From contig JBPOJN010000060.1 of assembly GCA_052033505.1 (NCBI GenBank), positions 1-7,455 on the forward strand: DNA of 7,455 bases, read 5' to 3'. The position numbers and the translations under genes were made by a program. Origin of the DNA: JBPOJN01 sp052033505. Lineage in GTDB: Bacteria > UBA10199 > JACPAL01 > GCA-016699445. Under the pieces are notes generated by a model. That model had not been told where the DNA came from. It made no database searches and worked only from the letters and a program-made list of their open reading frames with translations. Positions 1 through 6,324 of the stretch are shown here, piece by piece; position 1 is the first letter of the stretch, and each line of letters starts with the position of its first letter.

Positions 1-1
1 C

Positions 2-307
2 TGCGGGCTGATTCACCATGCGGTGTGTGACGACCGCCTCGTAGGACCCGTCAATGCCGTGGCTCCGAACCCCGTCTCCAACCGTGAATTCACGGAAACT
101 TTGGCGCGCGTGCTGCGTCGCCCGGCGTTTTTTCCGGTACCGGCTGCGGCGGCGAAGCTTTTACTCGGTGAGCTTGCCCAAGAACTTCTCTTGGCGAGTT
201 TGCGCGTTTCGGCTCACAAGGCCTTAGGAGCCGGCTATGTCTTTCAGTACTCCGACCTGGAACCTGCTCTTCGCTATCTTTTAGGCGCCTCAGAGATTCC
301 CCAGTGA
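2..307 (+). CDS. TIGR01777/YfcH-family epimerase-like protein, C-terminal fragment
   Basis: This is the last ~101 codons of a gene that begins before the window; the frame is open from base 2. The fragment starts with a GPVNAVAPNPVSN segment (about residues 15-27), matching the GPVN-x-APxPVxN signature near the C-terminus of TIGR01777 proteins (YfcH of E. coli, SDR39U1-like). The rest matches their DUF1731 tail: a PVPA segment, a LLLGELAQELLLAS helix, and a closing AGYVFQYSDLEPAL stretch like the usual AGF-F-x-YPDLxxAL ending. The family has an NAD(P)-binding extended short-chain dehydrogenase fold whose reaction is not established; the Rossmann part lies outside this window. The GTG at 23 is not a credible start because conserved family sequence continues upstream of it. 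The gene ends facing the EF-hand gene and shares a terminator region with it. Confidence 0.88.
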   Translation, partial: CGLIHHAVCDDRLVGPVNAVAPNPVSNREFTETLARVLRRPAFFPVPAAAAKLLLGELAQELLLASLRVSAHKALGAGYVFQYSDLEPALRYLLGASEIPQ

Positions 308-355
308 AAATCCCCATTTTCACTCCCGCTCCGGCGGTGCTGGGGCTTTCCTTTT
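299..355 (+). terminator. possible compound hairpin at the end of the epimerase-like gene
   Basis: A perfect 8-bp inverted repeat with a 4-base loop (GTGAAAAT, CCCC, ATTTTCAC; 304-323) overlaps the TGA stop. It is enclosed by an outer CCCCAG (299-304) / CTGGGG (340-345) pairing, followed by a T-rich tract (347-355). The outer and inner stems compete for base 304, and the T-tract is interrupted by CC, so this is a weaker terminator candidate than the one just downstream. Confidence 0.3.
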
Positions 356-360
356 AAAAA

Positions 361-410
361 AGTAAAAAAAGGAAACGCCGTACGGAAATTTCTTCCCGCA
401 CGGCGTTTTT
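361..410. terminator. bidirectional intrinsic terminator between convergent genes
   Basis: AAACGCCGT (373-381) pairs exactly with ACGGCGTTT (400-408). The stem continues inward, after one mismatch, through CGG (383-385) / CCG (396-398). On the plus strand the right arm runs into five T's (406-410). On the minus strand the opposite arm runs into a long U-tract, seen as A-runs at 361-370 and just upstream. The asymmetry makes it a strong terminator for the leftward EF-hand gene and a moderate one for the rightward epimerase-like gene. Its position between two convergent stop codons fits. Confidence 0.8.
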
Positions 411-434
411 ACGAGGGGTTGAGAAGGGGCTTAT

Positions 435-770
435 TTAATCGGCGCTCAGCTGTAAATAGGACGCCATTTCACGCGGGCTCAAAGACCCATCTTCATTCGC
501 ATCCAACCGGGCAAAATCCTCCGCGGTGCCATCCCATTCATCCATGGCGACGAACCCATCGCGGTTTTGGTCGTAATCCACGAACGTCTGCTTCACCAAA
601 CCCGTCGAGTTCTGCTGGAACCGTGAATTTTCTTCCGGATGCGGGACCGCCACGTAATCGGGCCTCCGGACTGTACCGCGATCTTCTTCTGTGGCCGTCG
701 CTTCGGCGCCTAAGCTAGGCAGTGTGATCAGCGTAGCGAAGGCTAGTAGGGATAATGTGGAAATTTTCAT
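435..770 (-). CDS. small secreted EF-hand calcium-binding protein
   Basis: This 111-residue protein has a Sec signal peptide (Lys2, hydrophobic core about 5-19, likely cleavage near GAEA, residues 21-24), so it should be periplasmic or exported. After a polar linker it carries two canonical 12-residue EF-hand loops: D67-x-N69-x-D71-G72 ending in E78, and D90-x-N92-x-D94-G95 ending in E101. All calcium-ligand positions are filled, so Ca2+ binding is a fair prediction; no enzymatic domain is visible. The start at 770 is preferred over the upstream in-frame ATG (866) because AAGGAGG lies 5 bases ahead of it and a signal peptide begins right there; the 32 extra residues of the longer version are polar and unlike a leader. 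It is transcribed divergently from the metal-efflux genes. Its cellular role is unknown; a calcium-sensing, structural or protein-binding role is possible. Confidence 0.88.
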   Translation of the reverse strand: MKISTLSLLAFATLITLPSLGAEATATEEDRGTVRRPDYVAVPHPEENSRFQQNSTGLVKQTFVDYDQNRDGFVAMDEWDGTAEDFARLDANEDGSLSPREMASYLQLSAD

Positions 771-775
771 AATCT

Positions 776-782
776 CCTCCTT
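776..782 (-). promoter_or_regulatory. ribosome binding site of the EF-hand gene
   Basis: On the minus strand this reads AAGGAGG, a near-perfect Shine-Dalgarno sequence, 5 bases before the ATG whose first base is 770. It decides the start of the EF-hand gene against the upstream in-frame ATG at 866. Confidence 0.8.
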
Positions 783-793
783 GGATGGAAAGT

Positions 794-822
794 ATTTAAG
801 CTGATCGCAGGATTTCGAACAA
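794..822 (-). promoter_or_regulatory. candidate sigma70-type promoter for the EF-hand gene
   Basis: On the minus strand TTGTTC (817-822) and TTAAAT (794-799) are separated by exactly 17 bases. The -35-like box has 3 of 6 consensus bases and the -10-like box 4 of 6. Initiation would fall near 787, giving a short leader before the Shine-Dalgarno. The -35-like box overlaps the first bases of the inverted repeat at 821-839. The match is modest, so this is a tentative call. Confidence 0.35.
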
Positions 823-839
823 TCAGGGGATCCCTGATT
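821..839. promoter_or_regulatory. inverted repeat, candidate operator in the divergent intergenic region
   Basis: AATCAGGG (821-828) and CCCTGATT (832-839) form a perfect 8-bp inverted repeat around a 3-base centre, the geometry of a dimeric regulator site. It is the most symmetrical element between the divergent EF-hand and efflux genes and touches the candidate -35 box of the former. There is no T-run after it, which argues against a terminator. No regulator gene lies in the window, so the binding protein cannot be named; ArsR, MerR or CsoR/RcnR families are the usual controllers of metal-efflux operons. A direct repeat GATTTCG (811-817 and 836-842) flanks it. Confidence 0.4.
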
Positions 840-927
840 TCGGTCTAAGGGAATTGCCGAGGTCAAAGAGCGGGAAATGATTCGCTTGATTGCATTCGTT
901 CTTTTAAAAGACTAAGGCTTAAGTTTC

Positions 928-1212
928 ATGGGATTTGCCAAAAGTTTTTTGAAAGCTTTCGTTTTTTTGAGTCTCGTAGGCTTCGTGTCGACGATGGCGG
1001 ACTTGCATGCGGAAGAATACGGACCCAAGGCGCATGCCGAGCAATGCTGCGTCGCATGCTGTCCCGCACATCATTTGGCGCCGCTCCCTGAAATCGCCTC
1101 CGTCGAAGCGATCACGCTTCCTTTAGGACGCCTGATCTCCGCCGTTTCCTGCGTTTCAATCGATCCCTTGGATTCTTTCTTCCGGCCTCCCCGCGCGTTA
1201 CTTTCCGCTTAA
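928..1212 (+). CDS. small secreted Cys/His-rich protein leading the metal-efflux operon
   Basis: This 94-residue protein starts with a signal peptide (Lys5, Lys9, hydrophobic core about 10-23, likely cleavage after LHA at 26-28), so the mature part should be periplasmic. Just after cleavage comes a thiol/imidazole cluster, CCVACCPAHH (40-49: Cys40, 41, 44, 45, His48, 49), with His36 nearby. A lone Cys75 follows, and the tail ends RPPRALLSA (86-94). Short secreted proteins with a Cys/His patch and a final RPPR-like motif are often seen next to metal-resistance genes (DUF2946- and CopL-like leaders); assignment here is by resemblance only. A role as periplasmic metal binder or sensor is inference. 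Ribosome binding is weak: AAGG at 914-917 is about 10 bases before the ATG. I see no convincing -10/-35 pair upstream. The efflux gene starts 38 bp downstream, so co-transcription is likely. Confidence 0.7.
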   Translation: MGFAKSFLKAFVFLSLVGFVSTMADLHAEEYGPKAHAEQCCVACCPAHHLAPLPEIASVEAITLPLGRLISAVSCVSIDPLDSFFRPPRALLSA

Positions 1213-1250
1213 GCGTCTTTTTTACACTTCATAGAGAGCGGGAGTTTACC

Positions 1251-2513
1251 GTGACATCGAAATCGATTTGCGCGGCCTTCGTCGTTTCCTGCGCCCTTTT
1301 TTTGGCCATGGCAGCGGGGGCCGAACCGTGCGTGATCCGTTCGTCGCAGGATATATTGGAATGCGCGCTGGAACGTCATCCGGACGTGGCGCTTTCCCAA
1401 GCGTCCTTAGACAGGGACCTGCAACTCATATCGGTCGCCAAGCAGCGGCCGAATCCGGAGTTGCAGACCAAGATCGTTACCGGCGTCTCCGACGGCGTCG
1501 CGGACAATAAGCTCGAGACCGAAAGCAGTCTCCTTCATACGTTGGAATTGGGCGGCAAACGAAGGGCCCGAGTCAGCCAGGCGAAAGCCGTAAGCCAAGT
1601 AGCGACGGCGGAGAGGCAGAAGACGTTCGAAGACGTGGCTTTGACGACGGTGCTCGCTCTCCATCGTTTGCGCCAGATCCGAGCGGAGTCGGGCTATCTG
1701 CGCGAATCCATCGAAACTTTTGCGCGTCTTTTGAGCCCCTTGAAGGCGCGTCCGCAGCTCTCACCCGAACAATCCGTCTCCCGGTCCGTCTTCGAAATGG
1801 CGCAGGAGGAATACCGCCTGAAAGAGACGCTGCTGCGTACCGAAGAAGAAAACCTCAAAACGTCTTTAGAGCTAGCGACCGGACTTCCGTACGCGGCGAT
1901 GCGCAACTATCTTCCGCGCGCCCGTGTGGCTTGGCCGAAAATAAACGTTTCGCGGGAATGGGATTCTGTCGCGGCGAATTCCGGCGTCCTGCAAAAAGCC
2001 GAAGCCGAGGCGAAAGTTGCCTCGGCTCAACTCGCGGCCGCGAGGAGCCAGACCTGGCCGGACCTTAAAATCGGTCCCAGCGTCGATACGGTCACTCCCT
2101 CCGGCGGAGGACGCACCGGCACTTCAGTCGGAGGGACGATATCGCTGCCGCTTCCTTTGTTGAGTCTCAATCAAGGCGGTAGGCGATTCGCCGCGGCGGA
2201 GCAGGTGAGGGCGTCCCTGCAACTTCAAAATACGAGAGAAAATCTCGCCACGGAGCGCCGACTCCAAGCGGCACGGTACCAAAACGCGGTTAAAATCCTC
2301 TCGCAGACACGTTCACGCTCGAATTGGGGCGCGAGGCACAAGGCCATCGACGATCTCTTCGAACGCGGCTTGGCCCCCGGAGCCTTGGTCCTCGAAGGCC
2401 ACCGGCAGATGATCGAAATTTTACGGGTATTGAACGAACAAGAAATCGCCGCCTTGGACGCGCTCTGGCGCCTCTACATTATCGATGGGAGAGTCTTAAA
2501 TGAAAAAATCTGA
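1251..2513 (+). CDS. czcC: CzcC-like outer-membrane efflux channel protein (OEP/TolC family)
   Basis: This 420-residue protein has the usual CzcC size. It starts with GTG, preceded by GGGAG (1240-1244) with a 6-base gap, and has a signal peptide with likely cleavage after AAGA (21-24). No lipobox surrounds Cys27, so it is probably not a lipoprotein. The body is long alpha-helical sequence with two OEP repeats. It shows the metal-efflux hallmarks RPNPEL (66-71) and LELGGKRRAR (98-107), the latter like the ETGGKR motif of CzcC/CusC relatives. The second half repeats the pattern with an AEAEAKVASAQLAAARSQ helix, then WPDLKIGPSV and a GGTISLPLPLLSLNQG segment. It should trimerise into the outer-membrane and periplasmic exit duct for the RND pump encoded next. 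Its last 14 bases overlap the start of the pump gene, indicating translational coupling. Assignment to metal rather than drug efflux rests on the motifs and the neighbour. Confidence 0.88.
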   Translation: MTSKSICAAFVVSCALFLAMAAGAEPCVIRSSQDILECALERHPDVALSQASLDRDLQLISVAKQRPNPELQTKIVTGVSDGVADNKLETESSLLHTLELGGKRRARVSQAKAVSQVATAERQKTFEDVALTTVLALHRLRQIRAESGYLRESIETFARLLSPLKARPQLSPEQSVSRSVFEMAQEEYRLKETLLRTEEENLKTSLELATGLPYAAMRNYLPRARVAWPKINVSREWDSVAANSGVLQKAEAEAKVASAQLAAARSQTWPDLKIGPSVDTVTPSGGGRTGTSVGGTISLPLPLLSLNQGGRRFAAAEQVRASLQLQNTRENLATERRLQAARYQNAVKILSQTRSRSNWGARHKAIDDLFERGLAPGALVLEGHRQMIEILRVLNEQEIAALDALWRLYIIDGRVLNEKI

Positions 2514-5500
2514 TAGAGGAGCGACGCGAGCCCCAAATATGATTGAAAAAATCATCCGCTTTTCCGTTTATAACCGTGCTGTCGTTTTTGCATTTACCGG
2601 TCTTTTCATGGTCGCAGGTTGGGTCGCCTTCAAGACTCTGTCGATCGATGCCTTGCCGGACATCACGAACGTGCAGGTCACGGTCAATACCGAGATCGAT
2701 GGTTTGGCACCGGAAGAAGCCGAGCGCTCCATCACGGCGCCTATCGAATCCGTCATGAACGGTATTTCGAGAGTCACGCATATCCGGTCTCTGACGAAAT
2801 TCGGCCTCTCTCAAGTCACGGTCAATTTCGAAGACGGAACCGACATTTATAGAGCGCGGCAGCAGGTCTCCGAGCGTCTTCAGTCCGTATTGCCTGATCT
2901 CCCCGCGGGATCGAAACCGCATCTAGGACCGGTGACGACCGGCCTGGGAGAAATTTTCTTTTACACCGTCGAAGCGGAAGAGCCGGCAACGGGAGAGGCG
3001 CGCCTGACGCAGTTGATGGAGCTACGCGCCGTCCAAGAGTGGGTCATCCGTCCACAAATCATGACGGTCAAAGGCGTCGCAGGCGTGGATACGACGGGCG
3101 GCTACGAGAAGCAGTTCCATATCCAGCCGGATGTGAAAAAAATGGCCCAGTACGGGCTTGGGTTCGACGAAATTGAGACAGCCTTGAACCAGACCAATCG
3201 CAACGTCGGCGGCGGTTACGTGCAACAAGAAGGGAAAATGTTTTTGGTGCAGGCCGTGGGTCTTTTCAAATCCTTGGAGGACATCCGCAAGGTCCCGGTC
3301 AAATCACTCGAGACGTTGAAAACGATCACGGTCGGAGACGTGGCGGATGTGTCATTGGGCTATCCACTCCGGGTCGGTGCGGCCTTGGTCGACGGACGAG
3401 AAGCGGTTCTCGGCATGGTCTATTTGCTTTCGGGCGACAATAGCCGTGTCGTTGCAAAAGACGTCGCGCGCAAAGTCGAAGAAACGAAGAAAAAATTGCC
3501 TGCCGGCGTGCATATCGAAGTTCTTCACAATCGTTCCGATCTCGTCGATGCGACTTTAAATACCGTTCTCCACAACCTCGTGATCGGAGCGGCCTTAGTC
3601 GTGATCGTACTTCTGCTGCTTGTGGGGAATATCCGCGCGGCCTTGATCACCGCGTTTATTATTCCTCTATCGCTGCTGTTCACTTTTCTTATGATGAATT
3701 GGCGGGGCATGTCGGGAAATCTCATGAGTCTAGGCGCTCTCGATTTCGGCATTATCGTGGATGCGGCCGTTATCGTGCTGGAAAATTGCATTCGGCGTAT
3801 CCAGGAAAAATCACGAGAATTAAACCGTTCGCTCTCGCAAGATGAATTAAAAGAGACCGTCGTCCAGGCGGCTACCGAAGTACGTCGAGCGTCTGGCTTC
3901 GGAGAGATCGTCATCTTGATCGTTTTCCTGCCAGTTTTTGCTTTGACGGGCATCGAGGGCAAGATGTTCCATCCCATGGCCGCTGCTTTTTGCTTCGCGC
4001 TTTTGGGCGCTTTGATTTTTTCCTTCACGACGGCTCCCGCCCTCGCGAGTCTTGTTCTGAAAGGTGAAAAGACGGAAAAAGAGCCTTGGCTCATGCGTTT
4101 CTTCTCGCGTTTGTACGCGCCGTCTTTGCGCTATGCGATGAAGCGAAGGGTTGCGACGTTGGGTGTTGCGGTAGGATCGGTCTTGGTGGGTATTTTTCTC
4201 TTCTCTCGTCTGGGGGCCGAATTTTTGCCTCAATTAAACGAAGGCTCGATCGTGGTGATGTTCAACCGCGACGTGAATATCGGCATCGACGAAGCCGTCT
4301 CCATGCAGGCGCGTTCCGAAAGAATCATCCGGGAGTTCCCCCAGGTGAAAAAAGTCTTTTCACGCATAGGGACCGCGGAAGCCGCCACGGATCCCATGGC
4401 CATTTCCCTCACCGATACGTTCGTGATGTTGAAAGATCGCGACGAATGGCCGCCACTCGGTCAGGGGCAAGTCCCTACCAAGGATGATTTAGCCGAAGCG
4501 ATCGTTGCGAAACTTGAAAGCGAAATTCCCGATCAAGGACCCGTGCTCTCGCAACCCATCCAAATGCGTTTCAATGAGCTCATGGAAGGCACGCGCGCCG
4601 ACGTCGCACTCAAGATTTTCGACGACGATCTGTTCCGTTTGCTCGAGGTTACCGACACAGCGGAAACGATTCTTAAAGAATTGCCGGGAGCGGGGGACGT
4701 GGAAGCCGAACTGTCGGATACTTCGAAAGTCTTGAAAATCACGCCGTATGAAGACCGATTGGCGGCTTTTGGGGTCGGCCCTTCGGTTGTTTTGGATGCC
4801 GTCAGCACGGGCGTCGGCGGGCAGGAAGCTGGATTTTTATACGACGGTGTTCGGCGGTTTCCCATTGTGATCCGTCTGAGTGAAAAAGACAGGTCCGATC
4901 TTGAGACTTTGAAGGCCCTCCCCGTCGAAGTCGCGCCGAGTCTCACCGTGCCTCTGGAGAAGTTGGCGGATTTGTCCTTTGTTGACGGTTTTGGGACGAT
5001 TATTCGCGAGAATGGTAAGCGCCGTACGGCGATTCTTATCAATCCGCGAGGCCGAGACACTGAAAGTTTTGTGACCGGAGCCAAGGCCGCATTGGACGAA
5101 AAACTGCCTCTCTCCACAGAGTCTTATTACGAATGGGGCGGGAATTTTAAAAATCTCGAACGTGCTAAGGCGAGGCTTTTGATCTTGATGCCGCTGGTTT
5201 TAATTCTCGTGTTCCTCATGATTTTCTTCGTATTTCGCGATATTTTTCAAACCCTGTTGATTTTCAGCGGTATTCCATTGGCCTTGGTCGGCGGTGTTTT
5301 GGCTCTGAAGCTCCAAGGTCTTACCTTCAGTATGTCGGCGGGCATTGGTTTTATAGCGCTCTCAGGCATCGCGATCTTAAACGGCGTGGTTTTGATCAGT
5401 TATTTCAATCAGCTCAAGGCCAAGGGTTTGAGAGGTGACGAACTAGTTCTTCAAGGATCCATGCTGCGTTTGAGGCCCGTGTTGATGACGGCTCTGGTCG

Positions 5501-5694
5501 AAATCTTCGGATTCCTGCCGATGATGTTTTCCGGGGGACTGGGAGCGGAAGTGCAACGTCCCTTAGCGACGGTGGTCATCGGAGGTGTTTTTTCTTCGAC
5601 CCTATTGACACTTCTCGTTCTTCCGCTCGTTTATTTGATGTTTGAAAATAAGTTCGCTCCGAAACAAGAAATGGTAGATATCAGCGCAGGTTAG
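2500..5694 (+). CDS. czcA: CzcA-like heavy-metal efflux RND inner-membrane transporter
   Basis: This 1064-residue protein is full length for the HME-RND family. It is a proton-driven pump moving divalent metal ions out of the periplasm or cytoplasm through an outer-membrane channel. The first transmembrane helix (about 27-47) is followed by the porter domain, a membrane block (about 355-520, with further helices to about 570), a second porter domain, and a final block (about 891-1048). The helix-4 signature LGALDFGIIVDAAVIVLEN (411-429) keeps Asp415, Asp421 and Glu428, the acidic trio of CzcA-type divalent-cation pumps; this separates it from Cu/Ag CusA-type pumps. Other family marks are EFLPQLNEGSI (574-584), ATDPM (629-633), SQPIQMRFNELMEG (684-697) and NPRGRDTESFV (848-858). 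Exact metal (Co, Zn, Cd, Ni) cannot be told. GGGAG (2487-2491) 8 bases ahead supports ATG 2500; ATG 2539 would give the family-typical MIEKIIRFS start but lacks a well-placed Shine-Dalgarno. No adaptor gene adjoins it. Confidence 0.95.
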   Translation: MKKSDRGATRAPNMIEKIIRFSVYNRAVVFAFTGLFMVAGWVAFKTLSIDALPDITNVQVTVNTEIDGLAPEEAERSITAPIESVMNGISRVTHIRSLTKFGLSQVTVNFEDGTDIYRARQQVSERLQSVLPDLPAGSKPHLGPVTTGLGEIFFYTVEAEEPATGEARLTQLMELRAVQEWVIRPQIMTVKGVAGVDTTGGYEKQFHIQPDVKKMAQYGLGFDEIETALNQTNRNVGGGYVQQEGKMFLVQAVGLFKSLEDIRKVPVKSLETLKTITVGDVADVSLGYPLRVGAALVDGREAVLGMVYLLSGDNSRVVAKDVARKVEETKKKLPAGVHIEVLHNRSDLVDATLNTVLHNLVIGAALVVIVLLLLVGNIRAALITAFIIPLSLLFTFLMMNWRGMSGNLMSLGALDFGIIVDAAVIVLENCIRRIQEKSRELNRSLSQDELKETVVQAATEVRRASGFGEIVILIVFLPVFALTGIEGKMFHPMAAAFCFALLGALIFSFTTAPALASLVLKGEKTEKEPWLMRFFSRLYAPSLRYAMKRRVATLGVAVGSVLVGIFLFSRLGAEFLPQLNEGSIVVMFNRDVNIGIDEAVSMQARSERIIREFPQVKKVFSRIGTAEAATDPMAISLTDTFVMLKDRDEWPPLGQGQVPTKDDLAEAIVAKLESEIPDQGPVLSQPIQMRFNELMEGTRADVALKIFDDDLFRLLEVTDTAETILKELPGAGDVEAELSDTSKVLKITPYEDRLAAFGVGPSVVLDAVSTGVGGQEAGFLYDGVRRFPIVIRLSEKDRSDLETLKALPVEVAPSLTVPLEKLADLSFVDGFGTIIRENGKRRTAILINPRGRDTESFVTGAKAALDEKLPLSTESYYEWGGNFKNLERAKARLLILMPLVLILVFLMIFFVFRDIFQTLLIFSGIPLALVGGVLALKLQGLTFSMSAGIGFIALSGIAILNGVVLISYFNQLKAKGLRGDELVLQGSMLRLRPVLMTALVEIFGFLPMMFSGGLGAEVQRPLATVVIGGVFSSTLLTLLVLPLVYLMFENKFAPKQEMVDISAG

Positions 5695-5706
5695 GAACAA
5701 TCATTC

Positions 5707-6315
5707 ATGACTTCATCTCACTTGCGCCACAGCCTTTGGAAACAAGCCCAAGTCCTACTCTTTGGAATGATTTTATACGTTCCGGCTTTAGCCATCGCCT
5801 TTTTGGACACGTCTTATTTTCTGACTCCCGAATTGGTATGGCTGCAAGGAGCCCTGATCTTAGGATGGGGGCTCAATTTTTTTCTTTGGTTTTACGTACT
5901 TCTCGCGAAGGTCTTTCCCTTATGGGCGGAGCAGGGCCGGAAGCGATGGACTTATTTTGCGCTTTCGCTCCTAGGCCAGGCCTTGTTGGTGATGATTTTA
6001 GGCGCTTTCCTGATAACTCTGGATCTTAAAATCTTCGAGCCTCAGTATCAGCGTCAATCCGCAAAATCCCCCGACGGCCGCCAGGTCGCCTATCTCTACA
6101 GCCAGGGTTTGTTTTGCGGGTTCAAGGTGTATACGCGCCCTGAATGGCATTGGGCTTTGACGGAAAAATACAGCGTCGAGCGCGACTGCGAGGCTTTAGG
6201 CCGCCCCAGGATTTCGTGGAGTCCGGATTCGAGCGCAGTCGGTCTCGTCGATGACGAAGGAAAAGAGTTCTCAAAAAACGCCAAGCCTCTGGACCTCTAT
6301 TTGGGGCCTCACTAG
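5707..6315 (+). CDS. unrecognised membrane protein: three helices plus periplasmic SPDG-repeat tail
   Basis: This 202-residue protein belongs to no family I can name with confidence. Three hydrophobic helices are visible (about 13-33, 43-66 and 82-105). The soluble C-terminal part (about 106-202) contains KSPDGRQVAYL (120-130) and ISWSPDSSAVGLV (169-181), the short beta-strand pattern seen in TolB/WD40-like propeller blades, but only about two such units, too few for a full propeller. Cys137 and Cys161 in this part could form a disulfide if the tail is periplasmic; the basic stretch after helix 2 (Arg78, Lys79, Arg80) suggests that loop is cytoplasmic and the tail external. AGGAA (5693-5697) precedes the ATG by 9 bases. 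It starts 12 bp after the pump stop and ends 9 bp before the next gene, so it is almost certainly co-transcribed with the efflux genes. A role as an accessory to the pump is inference only. Confidence 0.8.
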   Translation: MTSSHLRHSLWKQAQVLLFGMILYVPALAIAFLDTSYFLTPELVWLQGALILGWGLNFFLWFYVLLAKVFPLWAEQGRKRWTYFALSLLGQALLVMILGAFLITLDLKIFEPQYQRQSAKSPDGRQVAYLYSQGLFCGFKVYTRPEWHWALTEKYSVERDCEALGRPRISWSPDSSAVGLVDDEGKEFSKNAKPLDLYLGPH

Positions 6316-6324
6316 AAAGTACGA

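Noticed and set aside
23..25. GTG as start of the first gene
   Set aside because: Family-like sequence stays in frame upstream to the window edge, and the product without it lacks the whole Rossmann domain, so the gene is cut by the window.
419..718. Plus-strand reading frame of 99 codons opposite the EF-hand gene
   Set aside because: It is antisense to a protein with two clear EF-hand loops; its composition (many Arg, Pro, His, Ser) is typical of a non-coding shadow frame.
771..866. Upstream extension of the EF-hand gene to an ATG at 866 (143 residues)
   Set aside because: The added 32 residues are polar and would bury the signal peptide. AAGGAGG and the leader both point to the ATG at 770, and the extension would cover the candidate promoter and the inverted repeat.
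886..915. Possible promoter TTGATT with a downstream -10 for the efflux operon
   Set aside because: At 16-18 base spacing the -10 candidates match the consensus poorly; TTTAAA at 903-908 is too close to TTGATT. I could not defend a call.
1375..1470. Lipoprotein modification of the CzcC-like protein via Cys27
   Set aside because: The residues before Cys27 (GAEP) do not form a lipobox; an ordinary signal peptidase I site after AAGA is more likely.
3525..4094. Minus-strand open frame of 189 codons inside the pump gene
   Set aside because: It is antisense to the conserved transmembrane block of the CzcA-like pump, has no recognisable domain, and is rich in Arg, Ser and Lys as expected of a complementary-strand shadow.
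4533..5117. Minus-strand open frame of 194 codons inside the pump gene
   Set aside because: It is antisense to the second porter domain with its family motifs; the translation is low-complexity Ser/Arg/Pro-rich and has no own ribosome binding context.
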